DNA of 14,464 nt from DATCVA01 sp036567205 (GCA_036567205.1 DATCVA010000143.1:1-14464), one strand, 5' to 3'. Shown: positions 7,211-13,910, numbered from the stretch's first letter. The notes: a model not told the origin generated them from the sequence alone. A program made the numbers and translations.

Positions 7211-8365
7211 TTATTTTTGTCCGGCCATGAGGCTGATGAATTTGTCGAATAGCACCACGATGTCGTGTGGGCCGGGGCTGGCTTCAGGGTGGCCTTGAAA
7301 ACAAAAGGCGGGGCGGTCGGTAAGTTCGAAGCCTTGCAAGGTGCCGTCAAACAGCGAAATGTGCGTAACGCGCGCATTGGCGGGCAAAGTATCGACATCG
7401 ACATTGAACCCGTGGTTTTGACTGGTAATAAAAACGCGGCGCGACTGCACGTCTTGCACCGGATGATTTGCACCATGGTGGCCGGTTTTCATTTTGATGG
7501 TTTTGCCACCCAACGCAAGACCCATAATTTGCTGTCCAAGACAAATCCCGAAAACCGGAATTTTTTTATCAAGGGCTACCTTGGTGGTTTCAACGGCATA
7601 GTCGCACGGCTCTGGATCGCCGGGCCCATTAGCCAAAAAGATGCCATCGGGATTGAGAGCCAGGACGTCAGCGACCGGCGTTTGCGCCGGCACCACTGTA
7701 ATGCGGCATCCACGGTCGGCGATTAGTCGCAAAATATTGGTTTTAACGCCAAAATCGTAGGCCACGACATGATATTTATCGGTTTCCGGACGGCTAAACC
7801 CCTGCCCCAACTGCCAGGTGCCTTCACCCCATTCCTCGATATTTTTAGTAGATACCACTTTAGCCAGATCCTGGCCCGACATGCCGGGAAAAGCCCTGGC
7901 CAGTTCGATTGCCTTTTCGACATCGTTCCCAACCATGATGCAAGCACCTTGCGCCCCACCATCGCGCAAGATACGGGTCAGCTTGCGGGTATCGACACCG
8001 GCAATGGCCACGATTCCTTGCGCCTTTAAATAATCGGGCAACGATTGCGTGGCACGAAAGTTGGAAACACGCAACGAGCAGTCGCGCACGACCAGGCCGG
8101 CCGCGTGGATACGCGTTGACTCGACGTCTTCGTCGTTAACACCGGTATTGCCGATATGCGGATAAGTTAACGTAACAATTTGACCGCTGTAGCTAGGGTC
8201 TGTCAGGATTTCCTGATAACCCGTCATGGCGGTATTGAAAACAACCTCGGCGACGGTATGTCCATCGGCGCCGATAGAGACACCCTTGAAGATGGTACCG
8301 TCCGCCAAAGCTAAGATTGCAGCAGGAGCCGCATTGGCCCCTTCAGGAAAGAGTGACGGCAGCAC
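7211..8365 (-). CDS. carA: Carbamoyl phosphate synthase small subunit (glutaminase)
   Basis: CarA hydrolyses glutamine and channels ammonia to CarB. The product is 384 residues (E. coli 382). The N-terminal CarA domain contains FNTAMTGYQEILTDPSYSGQ (43-62). The C-terminal class I amidotransferase domain has the catalytic triad Cys275 (GICLGQQ), His359 and Glu361 (GHPEASPGPHD). The chosen start is a GTG at 8363-8365, giving an N terminus beginning MLPSLFPEG, as I recall for Bordetella-type CarA; no ATG fits better. GGGG lies about 8 bases upstream. It is the first gene of carA-carB-SDR and is divergent from tal. A perfect TATAAT -10 lies about 40 bases upstream. Confidence 0.97.
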   Translation of the reverse strand: MLPSLFPEGANAAPAAILALADGTIFKGVSIGADGHTVAEVVFNTAMTGYQEILTDPSYSGQIVTLTYPHIGNTGVNDEDVESTRIHAAGLVVRDCSLRVSNFRATQSLPDYLKAQGIVAIAGVDTRKLTRILRDGGAQGACIMVGNDVEKAIELARAFPGMSGQDLAKVVSTKNIEEWGEGTWQLGQGFSRPETDKYHVVAYDFGVKTNILRLIADRGCRITVVPAQTPVADVLALNPDGIFLANGPGDPEPCDYAVETTKVALDKKIPVFGICLGQQIMGLALGGKTIKMKTGHHGANHPVQDVQSRRVFITSQNHGFNVDVDTLPANARVTHISLFDGTLQGFELTDRPAFCFQGHPEASPGPHDIVVLFDKFISLMAGQK

Positions 8366-8404
8366 AGTAAACCCCGGTTATAAAGTCAATAAGTAAACCT
8401 TGGA

Positions 8405-8433
8405 ATTATACCTTGAGACGGCGCGGCACTGGC
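8405..8433 (-). promoter_or_regulatory. carA promoter: perfect -10, weak -35
   Basis: The minus strand shows TATAAT (8410-8405). At 17 bases spacing the -35 position (8433-8428) reads GCCAGT, which is unlike TTGACA. This suggests that the promoter needs an activator, or that its -35 has been taken over by the overlapping dyad at 8427-8454. Transcription would start near 8398, giving a leader of about 32 nt. Confidence 0.5.
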
Positions 8434-8454
8434 GAGCACGTTGCGACGCCAGTG
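8427..8454. promoter_or_regulatory. Dyad in the carA-tal divergent region (candidate operator)
   Basis: CACTGGCG (8427-8434) and CGCCAGTG (8447-8454) are perfect inverted 8-bp arms with a 12-bp spacer. The left arm covers the carA -35 position, and the right arm abuts TATATT (8455-8460), a possible tal -10. The arms are about two helical turns apart, which fits a dimeric DNA-binding protein. The regulator is unknown. Confidence 0.45.
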
Positions 8455-8461
8455 TATATTA

Positions 8462-8494
8462 AGCTAAATCACGTGTTTTTACCGCTGTTTAGCT
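8462..8494. repeat. 7-bp inverted repeat in the tal upstream region
   Basis: AGCTAAA (8462-8468) and TTTAGCT (8488-8494) are perfect inverted copies 19 bases apart. They enclose a CACGTG palindrome (8470-8475). The sequence could be a leader hairpin of tal or an operator. Confidence 0.35.
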
Positions 8495-8572
8495 GGCTGC
8501 CCACGTGGCCTTGACTCTTTGAAACCGTCTGCAGCCAAGACTACTTACATCCTTGTTTTTTCTGGTATTTTC

Positions 8573-9532
8573 ATGACTAATCAACTCGATTCCTTACGCC
8601 AATACACCACTGTTGTCGCCGATACGGGTGACTTTGAGGCGATGCGGGCGCATCGCCCTACCGACGCCACGACCAATCCGTCGCTCATCCTCAAGGCGGT
8701 CCAGAAAGACGCTTACCGGCCTTTGCTGGATAAAACGGTAGCCGACCATTCGGGTGACTCGGTCTCGCAATTAACAGACCGGATTCTTATCGCGTTTGGC
8801 CAAGAGATACTAAAAATCGTCCCTGGCCGCGTTTCGACTGAAGTCGACGCCCGCCTCTCTTTCGACACGCCGGCAACGATCAAGCGGGCACATCAGTTGA
8901 TAGAGCTTTATCGCCAGGCCGGTATCGACAGGGAACGGGTGTTGATCAAAATCGCCTCTACCTGGGAAGGTATTCAAGCGGCCAAGACGCTGCAAGCCGA
9001 AGGCATTTCCTGCAACCTTACGCTACTGTTCTCGTTGCCTCAGGCCGTCGCCTGCGCCGAGGCGAAGGTTCAATTAATTTCGCCTTTCGTGGGCCGTATC
9101 TACGATTGGTATAAAAAGTCGGCCGGCGAGCAATGGAATGAGGCGGCCAACGCCGGAACAGCCGATCCGGGCGTCGAGTCCGTCAAGCGTATTTTCGATT
9201 ACTACAAGGCTTTCGGGATTTCCACCGAAATAATGGGGGCCAGTTTTCGGAATGTCGGTCAAATCCAGGCTCTGGCTGGATGCGATCTGCTCACTATCAG
9301 TCCTGAACTGCTTGATCAACTGGCCTCTGACCCCGCCCCCGTCACTCGTGAACTTGATCCTCAGGAAGCCAAACGACACCCCCCGGCCCGTGTCGCCAGC
9401 AACGAGATAGCGTTTCGCACTGAGTTGAACCAGAATGCGATGGCGACCGAGAAGCTGGCGGAAGGAATTCGTGTGTTTGTGGCGGACGCCATCAAACTGG
9501 ATGCCCTGATCGAAAAGGCGCAGCAGGCCTAG
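8573..9532 (+). CDS. tal: Transaldolase (TalB type)
   Basis: Transaldolase moves a dihydroxyacetone unit between sedoheptulose 7-phosphate and glyceraldehyde 3-phosphate in the non-oxidative pentose phosphate pathway. With the ATG at 8573 the product is 319 residues (E. coli TalB 317) and opens MTNQLDSLRQYTTVVADTGD, collinear with TalB. Catalytic residues are Asp17, Glu90 and the Schiff-base Lys126 in VLIKIAST. DATTNPSLIL (31-40) and the phosphate-binding GASFRNVGQI region (222-231) are present. An in-frame TTG at 8519 would add 18 residues not seen in the family, so I reject it. No convincing Shine-Dalgarno precedes the ATG. The gene is convergent with osmB, with a large inverted-repeat element in between. 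Confidence 0.96.
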   Translation: MTNQLDSLRQYTTVVADTGDFEAMRAHRPTDATTNPSLILKAVQKDAYRPLLDKTVADHSGDSVSQLTDRILIAFGQEILKIVPGRVSTEVDARLSFDTPATIKRAHQLIELYRQAGIDRERVLIKIASTWEGIQAAKTLQAEGISCNLTLLFSLPQAVACAEAKVQLISPFVGRIYDWYKKSAGEQWNEAANAGTADPGVESVKRIFDYYKAFGISTEIMGASFRNVGQIQALAGCDLLTISPELLDQLASDPAPVTRELDPQEAKRHPPARVASNEIAFRTELNQNAMATEKLAEGIRVFVADAIKLDALIEKAQQA

Positions 9533-9546
9533 AACATAAGTGTAAG

Positions 9547-9743
9547 TGCTGCTGCAAAGCCGTTCCGTTAGAGTCGTTTAAGTTTTATGTTGGTGGTTTT
9601 TGACTTGTCGCGGATTTAGTTTTTAAGACGTCGCGGCGGGGGTGGACCAGACGTTCCGGACTCACGCGTGGGCGGTCCCTGCCGCGACTGCATGGTGACG
9701 TAGTGAAACGGCATGGGGACGGGTAGCGTGCTTTGCAGCAGCA
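9547..9743. repeat. 197-bp element bounded by 14-bp inverted repeats
   Basis: TGCTGCTGCAAAGC (9547-9560) and its exact reverse complement (9730-9743) bound this stretch. Inside, GTCGCGGC (9630-9637) pairs with GCCGCGAC (9681-9688), extended by a G-T pair and GGG/CCC (9639-9641 with 9677-9679), and then ACC/GGT beyond a 4-base bulge. GCCGTT (9559-9564) can also pair with AACGGC (9707-9712). GTCGCGG occurs twice (9607-9613, 9630-9636), so two inner pairings compete. No target-site duplication is seen. It may be a structured RNA, a MITE-like relic or a two-way transcription block between tal and osmB. Confidence 0.6.
9600..9627 (+). promoter_or_regulatory. Promoter-like sequence inside the inverted-repeat element
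   Basis: TTGACT (9600-9605, 5 of 6) is 16 bases from TTTAAG (9622-9627, 4 of 6). A T-rich stretch upstream (9577-9600) could act as an UP element. Transcription would start near 9634, at the foot of the GC-rich hairpin 9630-9688, and could end at the terminator near 9797. No protein frame follows. Confidence 0.3.
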
Positions 9744-9760
9744 TCCCGCATTTCAGATTA

Positions 9761-9796
9761 AGAATACAAAACCGCCCCAAAAAGGAGCGGCTTTAT
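9761..9796 (-). terminator. Terminator of osmB, partly bidirectional
   Basis: On the minus strand AGCCGCTCC (9792-9784) pairs with GGGGCGGTT (9778-9770), 9 bp with two G-U pairs around a TTTTT loop, followed by a short T-rich run. The same hairpin on the plus strand has two A-C mismatches and runs into CTTTATTT, so it could also work weakly for transcripts from the left. Confidence 0.65.
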
Positions 9797-9843
9797 TTGC
9801 AAATCAGAATTTAGAGCCTGCTGATTACAGCATGGCTCCGAAT

Positions 9844-10071
9844 CTAGCGGTTTTTACCAACCTGGTCGCCAATGACGCCGCCAATAGCGGCGCCGCCCAC
9901 TGTACCCAAGATGCCGCCGCCCGTTACGACTGCACCCGCAACGCCACCCAGGCCAGCGCCGGTTACCGTGCTTTTTTGTCGATGACTCATGTTGTCCCAC
10001 GAGGAACAACCGGCCGCGGCAAGAGAGAACACACCAACGGCAACAATTTTACTTATTTGGCCTAATTTCAT
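9844..10071 (-). CDS. osmB: OsmB-like small glycine-zipper lipoprotein
   Basis: A 75-residue lipoprotein. Residues 1-21 are a signal peptide ending in the lipobox LAAAGC, with Cys22 as the predicted lipidation site. Residues 37-72 form a glycine-zipper 2TM segment with G-x-x-x-G spacing (GAGLGGVAGA, LGTVGGAAIGGVIG). The C-terminal block GGAAIGGVIGDQVGK is nearly identical to E. coli OsmB (72 residues), an osmotically induced outer-membrane lipoprotein. It presumably sits in the outer membrane; its molecular role is unclear. The start is fixed by an excellent Shine-Dalgarno, GGAGGT, 5 bases before the ATG. A terminator follows the stop. Confidence 0.88.
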   Translation of the reverse strand: MKLGQISKIVAVGVFSLAAAGCSSWDNMSHRQKSTVTGAGLGGVAGAVVTGGGILGTVGGAAIGGVIGDQVGKNR

Positions 10072-10106
10072 TTTTACCTCCGAAATGTAAAGTAAGCGTT
10101 GAATTA

Positions 10107-10136
10107 ACGATACTTCGTTGATCCACAGAATGCCAA
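10107..10136 (-). promoter_or_regulatory. Candidate promoter of osmB with a small overlapping palindrome
   Basis: On the minus strand TTGGCA (10136-10131, 5 of 6) is 18 bases from TATCGT (10112-10107, 4 of 6). AACGA (10106-10110) and TCGTT (10115-10119) form a 5-bp palindrome over the -10 region. The palindrome could be an operator or chance. Confidence 0.4.
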
Positions 10137-10280
10137 ACTATTCAGAACACGGTTGTGAGTTTAGGCAAAAAATGTATCAAAGCCCTAACGGCATGTTCCT
10201 GTTCCCTTAAGAACGTCAATGGGGACAACGCGCCGAAGCTGTTATTGGCCTCGCAGTTTGTAACAGGCATTTGCGGTTCC

Positions 10281-10307
10281 CGTGCCAATTAACAACACAT
10301 TGGCATG
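10281..10307 (-). terminator. Inverted repeat just downstream of ettA
   Basis: TGCCAAT (10283-10289) and ATTGGCA (10299-10305) are perfect inverted copies with a 9-base loop, extendable by a G-T and a C-G pair. It lies 6 bases past the ettA stop. No T tract follows, so termination is possible but unproven. I see nothing else definite between 10140 and 10280. Confidence 0.35.
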
Positions 10308-10312
10308 GCGGC

Positions 10313-11986
10313 TTACTTCAACGCCTTATAACGCAAGCGCTTCGGCTTGGCGCCCTCCTCGCCAAGCCGGCGTTTCTTATCTACCTCGTACTCTTGATAG
10401 TTGCCATCGAAGAACACCACCTGCGAATCGCCTTCAAAAGCCAGGATATGAGTCGCAATACGATCCAGGAACCACCGGTCGTGACTGATAACCAGGACAC
10501 TGCCTGCGAACTCGAGCAGTGCGTCTTCAAGCGCGCGCAACGTTTCGACATCGAGGTCATTGGACGGCTCGTCGAGCAGCAAAACGTTGCCGCCGGCAAT
10601 CAACGTTTTAGCCAGATGGAAACGTCCGCGCTCGCCGCCGGATAACTTGCCCACCAATTTGTTCTGATCGCCGCCCTTGAAATTGAAGCGCCCCAAATAA
10701 GCGCGCGACGACATTTCAAATTTACCGATAGTGATCAAATCGGCGCCATCGGATAGTGCGTCAAACACGGTTTTTTCGTCGGGCAACGATTCGCGCGACT
10801 GGTCAACAAAGGCAAGCTGGACCGTCTTGCCTACTTTTACGCTACCTGCGTCAGGCTGATCTTGCCCGGCGATCATGCGAAACAGCGTCGATTTACCCGC
10901 ACCGTTGGCCCCGATGATTCCTACAATAGCGCCGGCGGGAATCTTGAAGCTCAGGTCGTCAATTAACAGCCGGTCGCCAAAACCTTTACTGACATTCTCG
11001 AACTCGATGACGTCATTACCCAGCCGCTCCGCTACAGGAATAAAAATCTCCTGCGTCTCGTTGCGCTTTTGATATTCGTGCGAGGATAGCTCCTCGAAAC
11101 GGGCCAGACGAGCCTTGGCCTTGGCCTGCCGGCCCTTGGGGTTCTGACGTACCCATTCGAGTTCTTTCTTAATGGTTCGCTGCCGCGCCGATTCGGTTGC
11201 TTCTTCCTGCTTCAGCCTGTCGTCTTTTTGCTCTAGCCACGAACTGTAATTGCCTTTCCAGGGAATACCATAACCACGATCGAGCTCAAGTATCCACTCG
11301 GCGGCGTTATCGAGAAAGTAGCGGTCGTGGGTTACCGCCACGACGGTGCCGGGAAATTTGCGCAGGAACAGCTCGAGCCACTCGACACTTTCAGCATCCA
11401 GGTGGTTGGTAGGTTCGTCGAGCAACAGCATATCGGGCTTGGACAATAGTAAGCGGCACAAAGCTACGCGGCGTTTCTCACCGCCTGACAACTTGCCCAC
11501 AACGGCATCCCACGCAGGCAGGCGCAAGGCATCCGCCGCAATGTCCATCTGGTGTTCGATGTCGTCAGAGCCGCTGGATGCCGCCGCGGCGATAATTGCC
11601 TCGAGTTCGGCCTGCTCTTCGGCCAGCTTATCGAAGTCGGCATCGGGTTCGGAATAGGCGGTATAAACCTCTTCGAGACGCTTGCGAGCCGTAAAAAGCT
11701 CGCCCAATCCCTCTTCAACGGATTCGCGCACACTGTGCTCGGCATTAAGAATTGGCTCTTGCGGCAAGTAGCCAATTTTAATCCCGGGCATCGGTATAGC
11801 CTCACCTTCGATTTCTTTATCGATGCCGGCCATAATTTTAAGCAATGTCGATTTGCCCGCCCCGTTCAAACCCAACACGCCAATTTTGGCGCCAGGAAAG
11901 AAAGACAAAGAAATATCACGCAAAATCTGTCGCTTGGGCGGCACGATTTTGCCCACGCGATTCATCGTATATACGTATTGAGCCAT
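10313..11986 (-). CDS. ettA: Energy-dependent translational throttle protein EttA (ABC-F)
   Basis: EttA is a soluble ABC-F ATPase that binds the ribosomal E site and gates the first steps of elongation according to ATP/ADP. With the start at 11986 the product is 557 residues (E. coli 555) and opens MAQYVYTMNRVGK like E. coli EttA. ATPase domain 1 has Walker A GLNGAGKST (39-47), signature LSGGE (166-170) and Walker B with Glu191. An arm insertion spans about 95-140. The P-site tRNA interaction linker spans about 242-310. Domain 2 has GANGAGKST (359-367), LSGGE (449-453) and Glu473 in LLLDEPSND. An ATG three codons upstream (11995) exists, but GGA spaced 5 bases from the second ATG and the family alignment favour 11986. 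There are no membrane segments. The minus strand carries TACAAT (12024-12019) as a possible -10. Confidence 0.95.
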   Translation of the reverse strand: MAQYVYTMNRVGKIVPPKRQILRDISLSFFPGAKIGVLGLNGAGKSTLLKIMAGIDKEIEGEAIPMPGIKIGYLPQEPILNAEHSVRESVEEGLGELFTARKRLEEVYTAYSEPDADFDKLAEEQAELEAIIAAAASSGSDDIEHQMDIAADALRLPAWDAVVGKLSGGEKRRVALCRLLLSKPDMLLLDEPTNHLDAESVEWLELFLRKFPGTVVAVTHDRYFLDNAAEWILELDRGYGIPWKGNYSSWLEQKDDRLKQEEATESARQRTIKKELEWVRQNPKGRQAKAKARLARFEELSSHEYQKRNETQEIFIPVAERLGNDVIEFENVSKGFGDRLLIDDLSFKIPAGAIVGIIGANGAGKSTLFRMIAGQDQPDAGSVKVGKTVQLAFVDQSRESLPDEKTVFDALSDGADLITIGKFEMSSRAYLGRFNFKGGDQNKLVGKLSGGERGRFHLAKTLIAGGNVLLLDEPSNDLDVETLRALEDALLEFAGSVLVISHDRWFLDRIATHILAFEGDSQVVFFDGNYQEYEVDKKRRLGEEGAKPKRLRYKALK

Positions 11987-12018
11987 AACATCCAAATGCG
12001 AAAAACAGGAAAGCCTCG

Positions 12019-12024
12019 ATTGTA
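12019..12024 (-). promoter_or_regulatory. Possible -10 element for ettA
   Basis: The minus strand reads TACAAT (5 of 6 to TATAAT), which would start transcription about 25 bases before the ettA ATG. No good -35 hexamer lies 16-18 bases upstream, so the call is tentative. Confidence 0.3.
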
Positions 12025-12129
12025 GGCTCTGTAGAAAAATAAAGCCGCCCGTGATAAAAGCCGAGCTTTTCAGATGTTCTAAAATACCTGCATTACACTT
12101 AAAACTTTACCCACCAGCCTGTTTAAATT

Positions 12130-12648
12130 ATGCCTTCCAACCCTGAACCCGATTTAATCTTTACCCCCGACGAGCTCGACCTGCTCGGGCGCACCGCCGA
12201 TGCCCTTAGCGCCTACATGGGTAAACCGGTCCTTGCGGAAGTCATCGACGCCGAAGAAACGGGCTTCGAATGGGTGCTTTTTGCCGTACCGCTAGGTACG
12301 GACGAGGTTACCGACGATGTAGTGGTGGTTCAAGTGGGCGGCAACGGCGCCCGGATTATTGGCAATCAGGGCGGGCTGTCCATCGATGACGGCGACATTT
12401 ACGACTGTGAATACCTATGGGCGGTTCAACTGTCCGACCTCGAGGGCGTGCGGTATATCAAGATAGACCAGCAAGGCGAGGAAATCGCCTGGAGCGATGA
12501 ACTGCGTAATATCCTGCCTTTTGCCCTGACTGACGAACCAATTCCTGATGATGACGACGACGATGAAGACAACGACGATGAAGACAATCAGGACCCTGAC
12601 GACGATATCGACCCGCCCGTGATCAGCCCGTCACGCACATTGCACTAA
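12130..12648 (+). CDS. Hypothetical acidic protein with Asp/Glu-rich C-terminal tail
   Basis: The product is 172 residues and I do not recognise the family. Residues 1-130 look like a compact domain with alternating strands (VLFAVPLG, DDVVVVQVGG, EYLWAVQL, VRYIKIDQQG), with no signal peptide or membrane segment. Residues 136-161 are almost all Asp, Glu and Asn, a disordered acidic tail, followed by a short end, PPVISPSRTLH. The coding DNA of the tail holds an imperfect tandem repeat (GACGATGAAGACAA, twice), which is prone to slippage. No Shine-Dalgarno is seen before the ATG at 12130, but no better start exists. It is divergent from ettA and convergent with the glycosyltransferase. It could be a nucleic-acid mimic or a chaperone-like tail, but that is speculation. 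Confidence 0.75.
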   Translation: MPSNPEPDLIFTPDELDLLGRTADALSAYMGKPVLAEVIDAEETGFEWVLFAVPLGTDEVTDDVVVVQVGGNGARIIGNQGGLSIDDGDIYDCEYLWAVQLSDLEGVRYIKIDQQGEEIAWSDELRNILPFALTDEPIPDDDDDDEDNDDEDNQDPDDDIDPPVISPSRTLH

Positions 12649-12713
12649 TGTAATAACACACGCTCCCGGGTTACGGCCCAAGCACAGGCGCAAGCGCCGA
12701 TTCATTGCCGCTA

Positions 12714-12894
12714 TTACAGCCGTGGTCGTGGTCGTGGTGCAGGGAAAATACGCGACGTTAGGGGCCCGCCAGCGGGACGTCGGCGAAGGGAGCGCGCAGG
12801 CGCGGACGAGCCAGGCCTCGCTGGGTTGGGCGCGAAGGCGCCCAACAGGGACACGTGGAGCGTATTTTCCCTGCACCACGACCACGGCGTGTAA
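12714..12894. repeat. 181-bp element with 35-40 nt inverted arms and internal hairpins
   Basis: The left arm (12714-12753) and right arm (12860-12894) are inverted copies, with 27 bp perfectly matched (12727-12753 with 12860-12886). Outside this core the arms differ by one GTGGTC hexamer unit (extra copy on the left) and one inserted C, and then match again at TTACA. The centre folds into several hairpins: GACGT/ACGTC (12754-12758 with 12777-12781) around CCCG/CGGG, GCGC/GCGC (12792-12803), CCAG/CTGG (12811-12824), and a 9-bp stem GTTGGGCGC/GCGCCCAAC (12825-12846) with a GAAG loop. No coding frame is credible. It is MITE-like or a structured RNA/terminator between convergent genes. The rest of 12649-12983 holds a weak TGTAATA/TATTACA pair (12649-12655, 12712-12718) and the 24-bp repeat. 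Confidence 0.8.
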
Positions 12895-12963
12895 CGAAAC
12901 CAACTCAACGCTATGCCTGGAACCCTCGCCATACCAAAGACCCAGACGCCTAAATTGAGCAGA

Positions 12964-12987
12964 TGAATTAACCAGGCAGGACACTAA
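12964..12987. repeat. 24-bp repeat, copy B (partner at 3168-3191)
   Basis: It matches 3168-3191 at 22 of 24 positions in the same orientation. As at the first site, it lies immediately past a minus-strand gene and its CTA (12984-12986) supplies the TAG stop, here of the glycosyltransferase. Confidence 0.7.
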
Positions 12988-13910
12988 GCCCGGGAACGGT
13001 CACGCAAATAAAGCAGCACGCCGACCGGCCACATCAAGCCCACCAGCGCGTAAGCCCCCCAGCCTCGCAACGTACGGCCCGGCGGCGTTGGCTGATGAGC
13101 GCGTTTCAAATGCAAGGAAAACCGCGTATAGCGGGCAGCCGCCTTTAAAAACTCTTGCGGTGAGTAACGGAACCAGGGCAGGCACTCAACGACGGTGTCC
13201 TGTGCCAAAAGCCATAGGCCCAGCGCGTGCTGCTGGCTGGTCTTGCCCTGCACCGACAAGGAATCGGCACTGTCGTGGTAAACCCGGAACACCTGATTGA
13301 CAAAACGCGTCAGGTATCCGGCCCTCGCCATCGAACGCCACACAAGGCTTTCAGGAACAAAACCCTCGACATCTTCGGGGAATGGAAATTTATGCAACAC
13401 CTCGGTGCGCATACAGCCGAACTTTTCGCCTCCGACATGATACTTAAACGACATGTCCAAAGAGCTTGCATCGATAAGGTCGTCTGGAAACATATCCCCC
13501 ACAATACGGCCGTCGGGTGTCGCGCACAAACCGGTAATGGCAATATAGCGTGCGCGCTGATCGACGGGTATTTCGCCCCAGGCGCGTGCCATCGTGTCCA
13601 GGGCATTGGTATCCAGGCTGTCGTCGCTATCGAGCGCCACGATCAGTTCGCCGTGGGCTTCCCTGACTCCCCTGTTGAAGGCCGTTTTTTTATGCTGATT
13701 TTCCTGCCAGACATAATGAATAGGAAAAATAGCGGATTGCGCCCATTGCGATACCTGTTCACGCGTATTGTCGGTAGAGCCGTCATCGACAATAACCCAC
13801 TCGAAGTCCTGGAAGGACTGGTCACATAATGAATCGTATACACGCTGCAAGGTGTGGGCGCGGTTATAAGTTGGAGTTAAAACCGTAAAAAGATGGCGCC
13901 AGGTAGACAT
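12984..13910 (-). CDS. Family 2 glycosyltransferase
   Basis: With the start at 13910 the product is 308 residues. A GT-A fold is shown by TPTYNRAHTL (12-21), the nucleotide-binding VDDGSTDNT (41-49) and the metal-binding DSDD (94-97, DxD type). Residues 284-302 form one hydrophobic stretch that may anchor it to the inner membrane, followed by a basic end, RDRSRA. It probably transfers a sugar from a nucleotide sugar to a surface glycan; donor and acceptor are unknown, and no other glycan genes are in the window. An upstream in-frame extension to 13964 overlaps a terminator hairpin and lacks family similarity, so I reject it; ATG 13943 remains possible. No Shine-Dalgarno precedes either start. 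The stop lies in the 24-bp repeat. Confidence 0.88.
   Translation of the reverse strand: MSTWRHLFTVLTPTYNRAHTLQRVYDSLCDQSFQDFEWVIVDDGSTDNTREQVSQWAQSAIFPIHYVWQENQHKKTAFNRGVREAHGELIVALDSDDSLDTNALDTMARAWGEIPVDQRARYIAITGLCATPDGRIVGDMFPDDLIDASSLDMSFKYHVGGEKFGCMRTEVLHKFPFPEDVEGFVPESLVWRSMARAGYLTRFVNQVFRVYHDSADSLSVQGKTSQQHALGLWLLAQDTVVECLPWFRYSPQEFLKAAARYTRFSLHLKRAHQPTPPGRTLRGWGAYALVGLMWPVGVLLYLRDRSRA

Noticed and set aside
8519..8572. TTG start extending transaldolase by 18 residues
   Set aside because: The extension is absent from the family; the ATG at 8573 aligns with TalB residue 1.
9547..9743. 6S RNA or 4.5S (SRP) RNA
   Set aside because: Length suits 6S RNA, but I could not find its central-bubble sequence motifs, nor the conserved SRP tetraloop region.
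9733..10065. 110-codon plus-strand frame
   Set aside because: It covers osmB on the opposite strand, which has a lipobox, an excellent Shine-Dalgarno and strong family similarity.
12722..12958. Open frames across the 181-bp inverted element on both strands
   Set aside because: They arise from GC-rich palindromic repeats; no ribosome site, and low-complexity translation.
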